This document shows positions 38,308-47,760 of a DNA stretch of 64,000 nt, piece after piece; position 1 is the stretch's first letter, and the number at the start of each line of letters is the position of its first letter. Under the pieces are notes generated by a model. The model had not been told where the DNA came from and ran no database searches. It worked only from the letters and a program-made list of their open reading frames with translations. The translations under genes and the position numbers were made by a program. This DNA comes from UBA6544 sp049601975 (GTDB lineage: Bacteria; Pseudomonadota; Alphaproteobacteria; UBA8366): the NCBI GenBank assembly GCA_049601975.1, contig JBMYRC010000002.1, forward strand, positions 21,325-85,324, in the 5' to 3' direction.

Positions 38308-38322
38308 GTTCTAGTTTAGTTC
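38308..38322 (-). promoter_or_regulatory. LexA operator (SOS box) upstream of lexA
   Basis: The plus strand reads GTTC-TAGTTTA-GTTC, a perfect match to the alphaproteobacterial LexA box GTTC-N7-GTTC. It lies about 80 bases upstream of the lexA start codon, in the 114-base gap between moeA and lexA, where an autoregulatory operator is expected. Pattern and position agree. Confidence 0.8.
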
Positions 38323-38345
38323 TTTGCACGCGTCAACGAAGAAAT

Positions 38346-39560
38346 TTAGGTGCGGAAAACGCCACTCGGCATTTTGAGCACTTCGACGCGTTCTCCAGCT
38401 GAGAGTGCAGGTGCATGAGGCGGCCTGACGATCAATCCGTCAGCATGGGTCAATGTGGCCATCATGGAGCTATCTTGGCGGTGGAATGAGCGTACCAAAG
38501 TGTCGCCACTATCGTCCGTCTCAAATGTTGCTCGCAGATAATCCTGACGCCTGTCATTCGTCGGTAAATTATCAGCAATCTTGAGAGAGAGAGTATCGCG
38601 GTCAGCCTCGATAGAGCCTTGCATGCGAGCGATGGCAGGGCGCAAGAATATCATGGCGCAGACGAGACTAGAGACAGGATTGCCGGGAAGTCCAAGGACA
38701 GGAATACCGCGGATATCTCCGAACATCAGCGGTTTCCCCGGACGCATCGCAATACGCCAGAAATTAACCTCCATACCGCCTTCACTGAGGACGTCCTGAA
38801 CCAGATCGTGATCGCCGACCGAAGCGCCCCCGGTTGTCACCAACATGTCATTGCCAACGATGCCAGATGCCATCTGGCGTAGACCTTCACGGTCGTCGGG
38901 TGCAATACCTAAGAGGACCGGCTCGGCTCCCATGGCGCGCACGAAGGCTGCCAAGGCTATCGCATTCGAACTGACAATCTGATTGGGACCAATTTCCTGA
39001 CCTGGCATGACGATCTCGTCACCGGTCGCGAGAATGGCGACACGTGGTTTGCGGTAAGTCATCAACCACGGAACATTCATGGCGGCCGCGAGTCCGACAT
39101 GGCGGGCCGTCATCCGTGTTCCTGTGGGTATGAGAACGTCTCCTTCTGCAAAATCCAAACCCGCAGGCCTAACAAAGGTACCTGCAGTGGCACCTTCGTT
39201 GATACGAACGCTGTCATCGGTTTGGGCGGTATTTTCCTGGATGACAATAGCGTCGGCGCCAGCCGGGACGGGCGCGCCAGTATAGATTCGGACCGTTTCA
39301 CCTTCCCGGACTATCGCGTCGTAGGAACCTCCCGCCGGCGCATACCCCACCACTTTCAGGTCGGTCGGCACAATCTGGACATCCGCGGCCCGCACCGCGT
39401 ACCCATCCATGGCGGAGACTGCCATTGGCGGCTGAGTGCGCCGGGATTTGACGTCTTCGCCTACGACCCGCCCGAAACTATCCGTGATCACGACCTGTTC
39501 GAGGGGCATCGGTTTCAACGCCGTCAGTATGCGTTCTTCCGCTTCGGCGACAGATATCAT
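38346..39560 (-). CDS. moeA: Molybdopterin molybdenumtransferase MoeA
   Basis: The 404-residue enzyme inserts molybdate into adenylylated molybdopterin. Visible stretches are SAMDGYAVRAADV, GAPVPAGADAIVIQENT and IVSSNAIALAAFVRAMGAEP. The MoCF-domain core VTTGGASVGDHDLVQ and GLPGNPVSSLVC follow, then the C-terminal domain IV. It is 12 bases after moaC on the same strand. The MoeA and MoaC pair beside trpCD is standard synteny. Confidence 0.96.
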   Translation of the reverse strand: MISVAEAEERILTALKPMPLEQVVITDSFGRVVGEDVKSRRTQPPMAVSAMDGYAVRAADVQIVPTDLKVVGYAPAGGSYDAIVREGETVRIYTGAPVPAGADAIVIQENTAQTDDSVRINEGATAGTFVRPAGLDFAEGDVLIPTGTRMTARHVGLAAAMNVPWLMTYRKPRVAILATGDEIVMPGQEIGPNQIVSSNAIALAAFVRAMGAEPVLLGIAPDDREGLRQMASGIVGNDMLVTTGGASVGDHDLVQDVLSEGGMEVNFWRIAMRPGKPLMFGDIRGIPVLGLPGNPVSSLVCAMIFLRPAIARMQGSIEADRDTLSLKIADNLPTNDRRQDYLRATFETDDSGDTLVRSFHRQDSSMMATLTHADGLIVRPPHAPALSAGERVEVLKMPSGVFRT

Positions 39561-39572
39561 GAAAAAATTGCC

Positions 39573-40049
39573 TTAGGTGGCATCAAATGTACCCGACATG
39601 CCGCCGGATTTGTGGAGGAGGCGGATATCGGCGATCTGCATACCGCGATCTATCGCTTTACACATATCGTAAATCGTCAATGCGGCGACCGAGACTGCGG
39701 TCAACGCTTCCATCTCAACACCGGTCTTACCGGTGATCTTACAGGTCGCGGTGATATCAACGGCATTTCGATTCGTGTCGACGGTCAATTCGACTTTTGA
39801 CGAGGTGAGGGCAAGGGGATGGCATAATGGAATGAGGTCGGACGTTCGCTTTGCGCCCATTATGCCTGCCAATTGTGCGATGGAGAGAACATCACCCTTT
39901 TTGATTTTCGCGCCGGTAATGGCGCGGAGAGTCTCGGGCTGCATCAATACCGAGCCCGTGGCCGAAGCGACCCGTTCCGTCTCGTCTTTGTCGGTTACAT
40001 CTACCATAACCGCGTTACCTTGCGCGTCTATATGTGTGAGGTTGCTCAT
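39573..40049 (-). CDS. moaC: Cyclic pyranopterin monophosphate synthase MoaC
   Basis: The 158-residue protein completes the first step of molybdenum cofactor synthesis with MoaA. Family sequences are MVDVTDKDETERVA, AGIMGAKRTSDLIPLCHPL and TGVEMEALTAVSVAALTIYD, then MCKAIDRGM. I chose ATG 40049, which overlaps the trpC stop by one base (TAATG); a longer frame back to 40130 would translate trpC sequence and adds nothing conserved. Confidence 0.96.
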   Translation of the reverse strand: MSNLTHIDAQGNAVMVDVTDKDETERVASATGSVLMQPETLRAITGAKIKKGDVLSIAQLAGIMGAKRTSDLIPLCHPLALTSSKVELTVDTNRNAVDITATCKITGKTGVEMEALTAVSVAALTIYDMCKAIDRGMQIADIRLLHKSGGMSGTFDAT

Positions 40050-40846
40050 TAGGCTTCGCCTGTTAGCAAGACGCGGGTGGCCATCGTAACATCCGCCTGA
40101 CGCATTAAGGATTCGCCCACCAGAACGCAATGAGCGCCGACGGCAGCCATGCGGTCGAGATCCTGGCGTGAGTTTAACCCGCTTTCTGCGACCAGAATTC
40201 GGTCTTTCGGTGCCAATTTCGCTAGTTCTTCTGATGTTGTAATATCAACCTCTAACGTCTTGAGATTACGATTGTTTATGCCGATCATGCGGGAGTTGAT
40301 GCCGCTGGCGCGCTCAAGTTCCTCGGCGTTGTGAACTTCAATCAACACGTCCATCCCAAGATCAGTTGCGAGCCCGGCGAGTTCGTACGCGACTCTGTCT
40401 TCTAGTGCTGCCATGATTAACAAAATACAGTCCGCGCCGATCGCACGAGCCTCGAACACTTGATAAGGATCAAGCATAAAATCCTTGCGAAGGACTGGAA
40501 GGCCGGTTGCCATGCGGGCGGCCGTCAGATAGCTGTCCTGTCCCTGGAAATAGTGGATATCGGTCAATACCGACAAACACGTGGCGCCACCGTTCGCATA
40601 GGCTCTCGCAATGGCTGCGGGCGCGAAGTCTTCTCGGATCAGACCTTTGCTCGGTGAAGCTTTCTTTATTTCCCCAATCAAGCCGGTTCCGCCCGCGGCG
40701 ACCTTTGCAGCGAGACTATCCGCGAATCCGCGGATACTAGGCGCACTCGCGGCGCGCTTTTCAATTTCAGCGAGCGGGACTTCGTCTTGGCATCGTGCGA
40801 CGTGCTCGCGTTTATCCGCGCAGATGCGGGCAAGTGTGTCGCTCAT
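40049..40846 (-). CDS. trpC: Indole-3-glycerol phosphate synthase
   Basis: The 265-residue TIM-barrel enzyme closes the indole ring in tryptophan synthesis. Catalytic and binding stretches are LIGEIKKASPSKGLI, VLTDIHYFQGQDSYL, LPVLRKDFMLDPYQ, IGINNRNLKTLEVD and ILVAESGLNSRQDL. It overlaps trpD by four bases and moaC by one. No phosphoribosylanthranilate isomerase is fused to it. Confidence 0.97.
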   Translation of the reverse strand: MSDTLARICADKREHVARCQDEVPLAEIEKRAASAPSIRGFADSLAAKVAAGGTGLIGEIKKASPSKGLIREDFAPAAIARAYANGGATCLSVLTDIHYFQGQDSYLTAARMATGLPVLRKDFMLDPYQVFEARAIGADCILLIMAALEDRVAYELAGLATDLGMDVLIEVHNAEELERASGINSRMIGINNRNLKTLEVDITTSEELAKLAPKDRILVAESGLNSRQDLDRMAAVGAHCVLVGESLMRQADVTMATRVLLTGEA

Positions 40847-41871
40847 GAGCCGCTCGTGATGGCAGAGAGCTTCTCCAGAGCCGCCGCGGACTTACCGTCG
40901 TCGATGGCGGCTGCCGCGACCGAGACGCCGTCGCCGAGTTCCGGCGTTTTTCCCGCGATATAGAGGGCCGCCGCCGCACCAAACAGGGCGATATCCCGAA
41001 ATGCGCCTTTCTTGCCGCCAAGCAGGTCCCTTATCGAAGCTGCGTTTTCCGCAGGAGTGCCGCCTTTCAAATCGTCGAGGGTTGCTAATGGCAAGCCCGC
41101 ATCTTTTGGCGAAACCTCCTTCATCGTTACCTTTCCATCCGCCAATTCGGCGACGTAAGAAGAACCGGTTGTCGTCAATTCGTCCAACCCGTCGGCGCCG
41201 TGGACAACCCAAGCACGCTCCACGCCCAGATTGCCGAGCACCTGCGCCATGGGTTCGACCCAACGGCGGTCGAATGTCCCCACCAGCAAGCGCTTTACGG
41301 AAGCCGGATTGGCCAATGGGCCAAGGATATTGAAAATCGTACGCACGCCCATCTCAACTCGGGCCGGGCCGACATAGCGCATGGCGCTGTGATAGACGGG
41401 AGCCAACAAGAATCCAATCCCGGCTTCGCGAATGGCGCGTTCCACCGTGGCAATATCGGCTTCCAAATTGATTCCGAGCTCACTCAAAACATCGGCGGCG
41501 CCGGATTTGGACGAAGCCGCGCGATTGCCATGCTTTGCGACGGGAATTCCGCAGCCGGCAACAACGAGAGCAGTTGCCGTCGAAATATTTTGGGTTCCGA
41601 TACCGTCACCTCCGGTGCCAACCACATCCATCGCGTCGGCGGGTGCTCGAACCGGTAGCATTTTTTCTCGCATGGTGCGGGCTGCGCCGGTAATTTCGTT
41701 AACGGTTTCGCCGCGGACCCGCAACGCCATTAGAAAGCCCGCGATTTGCGACGGTGTCGCTTCGCCCGACATGACAATGTTGAACGCTTCAGCCGCCTGA
41801 GTTTCGTCCAGGCTTTGGCCCTCAGCGACGATGGCGATCAGTCTTTTGAAGTTTTTATCCGCGTCACTCAT
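40843..41871 (-). CDS. trpD: Anthranilate phosphoribosyltransferase
   Basis: The 342-residue enzyme transfers phosphoribose to anthranilate. The PRPP-binding motif DVVGTGGDGIGTQNIST, then KHGNRAASSKSGAADVL, and FLLAPVYHSAMRYVGPAR are characteristic. It is the first gene of the minus-strand run trpD-trpC-moaC-moeA. In related genomes trpE and trpG lie just upstream; here the next gene is a divergent carboxylase, so anthranilate synthase must be encoded elsewhere or be absent. Confidence 0.97.
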   Translation of the reverse strand: MSDADKNFKRLIAIVAEGQSLDETQAAEAFNIVMSGEATPSQIAGFLMALRVRGETVNEITGAARTMREKMLPVRAPADAMDVVGTGGDGIGTQNISTATALVVAGCGIPVAKHGNRAASSKSGAADVLSELGINLEADIATVERAIREAGIGFLLAPVYHSAMRYVGPARVEMGVRTIFNILGPLANPASVKRLLVGTFDRRWVEPMAQVLGNLGVERAWVVHGADGLDELTTTGSSYVAELADGKVTMKEVSPKDAGLPLATLDDLKGGTPAENAASIRDLLGGKKGAFRDIALFGAAAALYIAGKTPELGDGVSVAAAAIDDGKSAAALEKLSAITSGS

Positions 41872-42059
41872 TCGATTCTTCGAACCTTTCTTGTCCGACG
41901 CGATATTCAGGGTATTCGTAGGGACGGGTCAATACTGCGTCTTCGTTATTTTGCCGAGTCCTTCGGAGTTTGAGGTGAAAACATCTGGTTCCCCTATATC
42001 GCGGCGACTAAAGTCAGCCCGAGATTCTCCCGATTAACTGAAAGAATGGTCGCTTTACG

Positions 42060-43622
42060 ATGTCCTGGGATACTGAAATCCGCGAAGTACACAAAAAACG
42101 CGAACTCGCGAAGTCCTTGGGCGGGAAAGAGGGCGTCGAACGCCAACACGCAAAAGGTCGATTGACGATACGGGAGCGGGTCGATGGGCTTTTGGATGAA
42201 AATTCCTTTCAGGAACTGGGAATGGGCGCAGGAAGCGCCTATCGAGACGATGATGGCAATGTAACAGAGTTTCTGCCGGCGAATTTCGTCTTAGGTTTCG
42301 GAAAAGTTGGCGGTCGGGATTGTATTGTCGGCGGTGAAGATTTCACTCTGAAAGGCGGCTCCCCGAATGCGGCAGGGTTGCGCAAAAGCGTATATGCGGA
42401 AGAATTGGCACTTAAGTATAAAATGCCACTTATCCGCCTCCACGAAGGCGGTGGCGGTAGCGTGACTGGAGCCGGAGGTGGGAAGGGCGTGCCTGCAACC
42501 GTCGGCTCACCGGTGTTCGACGCCCCTCGGTTCAGGTCGGTCGCGCGAACCATGGGAACGGTACCTGTCGCAACGGCGGCATTGGGGCCGGTCGCAGGGC
42601 TGCCGGCATCCCGTTTGGTATCGTCGCATTTCTGTGTGATGACGCGGGAAAATTCTCAAGTGTTGGTCGCGGGTCCAGCCGTTGTGGCCCGAGCGCTTGG
42701 GGAAAATCTCACGAAGGAAGAGCTCGGCAGTGCCGACGTCCATACCAGAAATGGTGTTGCGGACAATATGGCGAAGGACGAAGTCGACGCTTTAACTCAG
42801 ATTCGCCAGTTTCTCAGTTATATGCCCAGCAATGTTTGGGAATTAACGCCGGATAGCGACATCAGTGATCCCGTAGACCGGTGCGAAGACGATCTTGCGA
42901 CGATAATTCCGAAGGATAGGCGCAAGCCCTACGATATGCGAAAATTGATCTCCCTTGTGGTAGACCATGACAGTTTCTTCGAACTCGGTCGGCGCTATGG
43001 TCCGGGACAGATCGTCGGGTATGCGCGGTTGAACGGGCAAGTTGTCGGTATTTTTGGTAACGATTGCCGATATTACGCGGGATCGATGACCGCCGCCGGG
43101 GCTCAGAAAGTCCGCAAATTCGTGGAGACGTGCGAGACATTCCATATCCCCATCATCGCCTTGGTCGATGAGCCCGGATTTATGATCGGTAGTGAGGCCG
43201 AGAAAGAAGGCACCATTAAGTTTGGAACGGCGACTGTCTTGGCGGTCGCCGATTGCAGCGTACCCTGGGCCTCTATTGTCGTGAAGAAATCATATGGCGT
43301 CGCGCAGGCGGCTCATTACGGAAATGACGCTTATGTGCTGCTTTGGCCGTCTGCAGAGATGGGAGCTTTACCGCTTGAAGGTGGTGTCGCCGTAGCATTT
43401 GGTCGTGAAATCGAAGCCGCTGAGGATCCAGACGCAAAACGCCGCGAGCTTGAGGACATGATGGCGGCAAGATTGTCGCCGTTTCCGCGCGCCGAGTCTT
43501 TCTCAGCGCATGACATTATCGATCCCCGGGAAACCCGGCCGATGCTGTGTGCCTGGATCGATAGAGTCCGCCCTTTGTTACCTCAATTGTTGGGCCCGAC
43601 TCACTTTACGATGAAGCCGTGA
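42060..43622 (+). CDS. Acyl-CoA carboxylase, carboxyltransferase (beta) subunit
   Basis: The 520-residue protein has two crotonase-like halves of the carboxyltransferase family. The first has AKGRLTIRERVDGLLDENSF, IVGGEDFTLKGGSPN and LIRLHEGGGGSVTGAGGG. The second has FGNDCRYYAGSMTAAGAQK, FVETCETFHIPIIALVDEPG and VVKKSYGVAQAAHYG. It moves carboxyl from biotin to an acyl-CoA, as in propionyl-, methylcrotonyl- or geranyl-CoA carboxylases. No biotin carboxylase subunit adjoins it. Propionyl-CoA is a reasonable guess given mce at 4756. It occupies the place where trpG-trpE would be expected. Confidence 0.9.
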   Translation: MSWDTEIREVHKKRELAKSLGGKEGVERQHAKGRLTIRERVDGLLDENSFQELGMGAGSAYRDDDGNVTEFLPANFVLGFGKVGGRDCIVGGEDFTLKGGSPNAAGLRKSVYAEELALKYKMPLIRLHEGGGGSVTGAGGGKGVPATVGSPVFDAPRFRSVARTMGTVPVATAALGPVAGLPASRLVSSHFCVMTRENSQVLVAGPAVVARALGENLTKEELGSADVHTRNGVADNMAKDEVDALTQIRQFLSYMPSNVWELTPDSDISDPVDRCEDDLATIIPKDRRKPYDMRKLISLVVDHDSFFELGRRYGPGQIVGYARLNGQVVGIFGNDCRYYAGSMTAAGAQKVRKFVETCETFHIPIIALVDEPGFMIGSEAEKEGTIKFGTATVLAVADCSVPWASIVVKKSYGVAQAAHYGNDAYVLLWPSAEMGALPLEGGVAVAFGREIEAAEDPDAKRRELEDMMAARLSPFPRAESFSAHDIIDPRETRPMLCAWIDRVRPLLPQLLGPTHFTMKP

Positions 43623-43667
43623 CCATCAGTACTTCACTCAGTTTAGCCTCTATTATTTGCGCCCAAC

Positions 43668-44798
43668 ATGTCGGATGACCGTTACAGAAAGATCGAACGA
43701 TCGAAGCGACGCGGTCGGCCGATGCCTTTGGCCAAGCGCCGAAGACGCTTGCCGTTGGGCCTGGATCGACTCTTCAAAGAACGCCGATACGTATTTGCGG
43801 GTCTGATCGTTTTCTTTGTGCTGGGTGCTTCGATTGGCGGTTATCTGGGCTCTCAATCAAAAGACAGGCCCGCGGACAATACGAGGCCAGACGCGGCTTC
43901 GAATAAAACGCAAGTCCCTGCTAAACCTACCGCTAACGCCACTGTAAGAGCTTATGCGTATAGCACGCCTTTGAAACGAACAGAGGTGAATTCGGCGCCG
44001 GTGAGTTACAAGGGAAAATCTAATCCGAAACCGGTAGCGGAACCGCAAACACAAGCCCCCCCGGTAAATCCCGAAAGCGAGCGTCCATCGAAACAGAAAT
44101 TGGCTTCGGTAACACAGAACAGACCCAACGTCACAAATCCAAGGATCGCAATTGTCATCGACGACTTGGGCATTGATCAAAAACGCACGCGCAACGCCAT
44201 TGCCTTGAAGGCGCCGCTGACAATGGCCTTCCTGCCGTATGGATATAACCTAAGAGTGTTGACGAAAGATGCGCTGAGTGCGGGGCACGAACTCATCGTT
44301 CATTTGCCGATGCAACCAATAGCAGCCGATGCTAATCCGGGGCCAAACGCGCTGCTGCATCATCTAGACGAAGATGAAATTCGCAGCAGGCTTGCTTGGA
44401 ATCTGTCACAATTTGACGGCTTCGTCGGAATTAACAATCACATGGGCAGCGATTTTACCACTTGGGACGAAGGCATGTCCGTCGTGTTGGGGGAAATCAA
44501 GGCGCGCGGCCTTTTTTACCTCGACTCACTTACGAGTCCAAACTCCGTCGCCAAGGCCGTTGGTCGACGGGAAGGACTTAGCATTATGGTACGCGACGTC
44601 TTTCTGGATAACGTACCGGACGAGGCGCGTATCCTTGCCCAATTATTGGAACTTGAAAAGATCAGTCGGCGGCGCGGCTATGCCATTGGTATCGGGCATC
44701 CGTACGACGCCACTGTGGCAGCCCTTTCGGAATGGCTCAGAACTTTACCCGATAAGGGGATGGTCTTGGTGCCGTTAAGTAAGGTGCGAGGGCGCTAA
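43668..44798 (+). CDS. Divergent polysaccharide deacetylase family protein
   Basis: The 376-residue protein has a basic N-terminal tail, one membrane helix at about residues 41-60, a Pro/Ala/Lys-rich linker to about residue 150, and a periplasmic domain of the divergent polysaccharide deacetylase (DUF610) family. That domain begins PRIAIVIDDLGIDQKRTRNA and contains LIVHLPMQPI, GINNHMGSDFTT, FLDNVP and IGIGHPYDATV. The conserved Asp/His residues fit a metal site. Relatives often follow the carboxy-terminal protease gene ctpA; here that neighbour is missing. A role in the cell wall is likely but unproven. Confidence 0.87.
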   Translation: MSDDRYRKIERSKRRGRPMPLAKRRRRLPLGLDRLFKERRYVFAGLIVFFVLGASIGGYLGSQSKDRPADNTRPDAASNKTQVPAKPTANATVRAYAYSTPLKRTEVNSAPVSYKGKSNPKPVAEPQTQAPPVNPESERPSKQKLASVTQNRPNVTNPRIAIVIDDLGIDQKRTRNAIALKAPLTMAFLPYGYNLRVLTKDALSAGHELIVHLPMQPIAADANPGPNALLHHLDEDEIRSRLAWNLSQFDGFVGINNHMGSDFTTWDEGMSVVLGEIKARGLFYLDSLTSPNSVAKAVGRREGLSIMVRDVFLDNVPDEARILAQLLELEKISRRRGYAIGIGHPYDATVAALSEWLRTLPDKGMVLVPLSKVRGR

Positions 44799-44810
44799 CC
44801 CAATCGGCAT

Positions 44811-46718
44811 TTAATTCTGACGGCCGTAACTGCTGTCGTCAGCGAATAGCTGCTGCAAAGCAGCATTATTTATGACCGCCCCATGCGAATCGCGAAGCGC
44901 TTGATTGTATTGATATAAAATATCACTGGTTATCGACCCACGTAGATTTTGTGCGAGACCACGATATCCCTCGACGTCCGTATTGGGCCTTGCTGTTTGA
45001 ATTTCGGTCAGTTTCGCGACGATGAACCGGTCTCCGGCGCGGCCGACGGCAACCTTGCCGGTCGTCTTAAAGCTGAATAATTGACTGACGACGTCAAAGG
45101 GAAGATTGGACCGTGCTGCGCCGTCTTGACGGGTGATTGGATTGGTCGGGACAAGGGCTTGGCCTTCCGCTTCCGGGATGTCCTTCAACTCGCGTCCAGC
45201 TTCCAAAGCCTGAGCGAGACTTTTGGCACGAACCTCTGCAAGTTCGATCCGTTTTTGATGTTTCCAGGACGCCACGACGCGGTCTTTCACGGTATCGACC
45301 GATTGCAGTGCAGCCGGCGTGATCCCTGAGACCCGAATGATGAAAAATCCACCGTCTTGGTCTGTGCTCGTGAGCGTACCGGGCTCATTGATTCCCGCAG
45401 CGAAAACATTCTCCATGAAAGGCGCGCCCGGTAGGTCTTTAACTTCATTCCCAGTCGCGTCACGCCCGGCCGCGTCAATACTCGGCAGTGATTTCAATGT
45501 GAGACCAAGACTGCGTGCGGCAGCTTCCAACGAGGCACCGGAGCCAATGGCATCTTCAAGTTTGTTCGCGGCGCGATAGACGTCGTCGACAGCTTTCTCG
45601 GCACTGAGTTCTTGTGTCAAACGCTCCCTCGCGTCGGAGAGTCTGGCTTCTCGGCCCGCATTGATCTTTTCAACCTTGAAAATATGCCAACCGAACGGTC
45701 CTTTCAGCGGTTTAGACGCTTCACCATTCGAAAGTTGGAATACATCCGGCGACAACTCCGCCGGCAAATCACCTTTCGAGATTTCACCGAGGTCAATACT
45801 CGCTGATGTCTGACCGGCGATATCTTTGGCAACGGTCGCGAAATCCTCGCCGGCGTCCAAGCGTTCTTTTGCGGTCTTTGCTTGATCTTCCGCCGTGACC
45901 ACCATCTGCAAGACTTTACGGGTTTCGGGAACGCTGAATTCCTGCGCGCGTTCTTCAAAGGCAGCGACGAGTTCATCATCGGAGATCGTGATGCGTTTCG
46001 CGAATATTCCGGCGGAGAGATCGATAAAATGCACCGCACGGCGTTCCGGTGCGGTGAACTCGGCTTCGTTGGCTTTGTGGTATTCGTTCAGGTCCGAGAG
46101 CGTAGGCTCCGCGACTTTAGCGGTGGGGTTGACACGAATATTGGTTATTCCGGCCACACGTTTTTCCTCACGCCAACCGTAGAGGGCATCGGCCACCGAT
46201 TTTGGAACTTGAATTGTCGTCGAAATACTATCGAGCGCTTGATTGCGGGCAATATCTTGGCGCAATTCGACGACATACATGTCCTCGGTCATGCCATTGG
46301 CGCGCAGCAATTGTTCGAACTGTATCCGGTCGAATGTTCCCAAACTGCCACGAAACGCCGGGTTAGAACGGATGTCTTCGGCGATATTCGCATCGCTGGC
46401 CGTCAATCTACGCTCAAATACCTCTGCATCGAAGCTGGCTCGGCTGACCATGTTTTGAACCACTCGGTCGATTAGACCGAGCTGACGTGCTCGTTCCGGG
46501 TCGACATTCATTCGGCGCAGGCGATTTAATTCGCGTTGATATTCATTGCTAACCTGTTGCGCGCCAATTTTTATGGGTCCGACTTCCGCTACGGTGCCGC
46601 CAAATAAACCACCGGTGAAGACGTCACCCATGCCCCAAAGAGCAAAGCTCATAACCAGCAATCCGAAGAGCACTTTCACGAAAATGGAACCAATCGAATT
46701 TCGAAGAGATTGAAGCAT
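44811..46718 (-). CDS. ppiD: Peptidylprolyl isomerase PpiD-like (SurA N-terminal domain)
   Basis: The 635-residue periplasmic folding factor has a single N-terminal membrane anchor (VLFGLLVMSFALWGMGDVF), a SurA-like chaperone domain (about 35-200), a parvulin-type domain near residues 235-360 (TVAKDIAGQTSASIDLGEIS then PFGWHIFKVEKI) and a long C-terminal arm. It assists proteins leaving the Sec channel. I preferred ATG 46718 over TTG 46730. With skp dead, PpiD may carry more of the periplasmic chaperone load; that is inference. Confidence 0.92.
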   Translation of the reverse strand: MLQSLRNSIGSIFVKVLFGLLVMSFALWGMGDVFTGGLFGGTVAEVGPIKIGAQQVSNEYQRELNRLRRMNVDPERARQLGLIDRVVQNMVSRASFDAEVFERRLTASDANIAEDIRSNPAFRGSLGTFDRIQFEQLLRANGMTEDMYVVELRQDIARNQALDSISTTIQVPKSVADALYGWREEKRVAGITNIRVNPTAKVAEPTLSDLNEYHKANEAEFTAPERRAVHFIDLSAGIFAKRITISDDELVAAFEERAQEFSVPETRKVLQMVVTAEDQAKTAKERLDAGEDFATVAKDIAGQTSASIDLGEISKGDLPAELSPDVFQLSNGEASKPLKGPFGWHIFKVEKINAGREARLSDARERLTQELSAEKAVDDVYRAANKLEDAIGSGASLEAAARSLGLTLKSLPSIDAAGRDATGNEVKDLPGAPFMENVFAAGINEPGTLTSTDQDGGFFIIRVSGITPAALQSVDTVKDRVVASWKHQKRIELAEVRAKSLAQALEAGRELKDIPEAEGQALVPTNPITRQDGAARSNLPFDVVSQLFSFKTTGKVAVGRAGDRFIVAKLTEIQTARPNTDVEGYRGLAQNLRGSITSDILYQYNQALRDSHGAVINNAALQQLFADDSSYGRQN

Positions 46719-46940
46719 GGTGATATGCAACCGTTGTTAGCGTGAAGAGTGCCGGATAAGGCGGCTCGTATTTTGATGCGCATGATAGTGAGCGCGCAAT
46801 TGACCCGCAACCGACAATAGCGTCATCCGAATTTACGACAAATGAGGACATCAAGGGCGTGGTTCCAGCAACGGACGCATGCTATTTAGAGTTTAAAGCT
46901 GAAGAGAGAATTAACCGGTAAATGGGGGAGAAATAAGGCA

Positions 46941-47687
46941 ATGACGCGGATGCTTATCGCAGGTAACTGGAAAATGAACGGCGAGCTGGACATGGCGCGT
47001 GAGCTGGCCGTGGCGATTAAAGAGGGAAGCTCCGCGCATAACTGCGAGTATCTACTTTGTCCGCCGGCGACCGCTCTCTCCAGCGTGGCGGAGCAGTTGA
47101 AGGATTCCGGTGTTTCGCTTGGTGGGCAGGATTGCCATGCAGAAGCGTCCGGTGCGCACACCGGCGATATCTCCGTTGGTATGTTGTCCGATATTGGTTG
47201 CCAATATGTGATTGTGGGACATTCAGAGCGACGATCCGATCACAGGGAATCGGATGCAGTTGTGAAAGCGAAGGCGGAGGCCGCACAGGCAGGTGGTCTA
47301 ACGGCGATAATTTGCGTTGGCGAGAGCGACAGCCAGCGCGAATCCGGCGAGGCGCTTTCTGTTGTGGAAGGTCAGGTAACAAATAGCCTGCCGAACGGTG
47401 CGACGTCGTCGAATACGGTTATCGCCTATGAGCCTGTTTGGGCTATCGGTACAGGCAAAGTGCCGACTTTGGATCAAATCACTGAAATGCATCTGCACAT
47501 ACAATCCGTTTTGAAGCGTGAGATGGGCGGTAATTCGCCGGAATCGACCAAATTGCTCTATGGTGGCTCGGTGAATGCGAAGAATGCCGATGAAATTTTG
47601 CAGTGCGATGGTGTGACGGGAGCTCTGGTTGGGGGAGCTAGTCTCCAAGCCGATAGTTTTCTCGCAATCGGACAAAGTTGCCCCTAG
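46941..47687 (+). CDS. tpiA: Triosephosphate isomerase
   Basis: The 248-residue TIM-barrel enzyme interconverts dihydroxyacetone phosphate and glyceraldehyde 3-phosphate. All catalytic residues are present: Asn9 and Lys11 in GNWKMN, His94 in VGHSERR, Glu164 in AYEPVWAIGTG, and the phosphate-binding LLYGGSVNAKN. GGGGGAGAAATAAGGC precedes the ATG. It is divergent from ppiD across about 220 bases. Confidence 0.98.
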   Translation: MTRMLIAGNWKMNGELDMARELAVAIKEGSSAHNCEYLLCPPATALSSVAEQLKDSGVSLGGQDCHAEASGAHTGDISVGMLSDIGCQYVIVGHSERRSDHRESDAVVKAKAEAAQAGGLTAIICVGESDSQRESGEALSVVEGQVTNSLPNGATSSNTVIAYEPVWAIGTGKVPTLDQITEMHLHIQSVLKREMGGNSPESTKLLYGGSVNAKNADEILQCDGVTGALVGGASLQADSFLAIGQSCP

Positions 47688-47760
47688 CCATCGCACGCAA
47701 GACCGATTAAATACTTCGCCAATCGGGCGCCGGTGCCTCATCGAACGAAAGCGTGTTCAG

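Noticed and set aside
39099..39800. A 233-codon plus-strand open frame.
   Set aside because: It runs antisense across moeA and moaC, which both carry full motifs.
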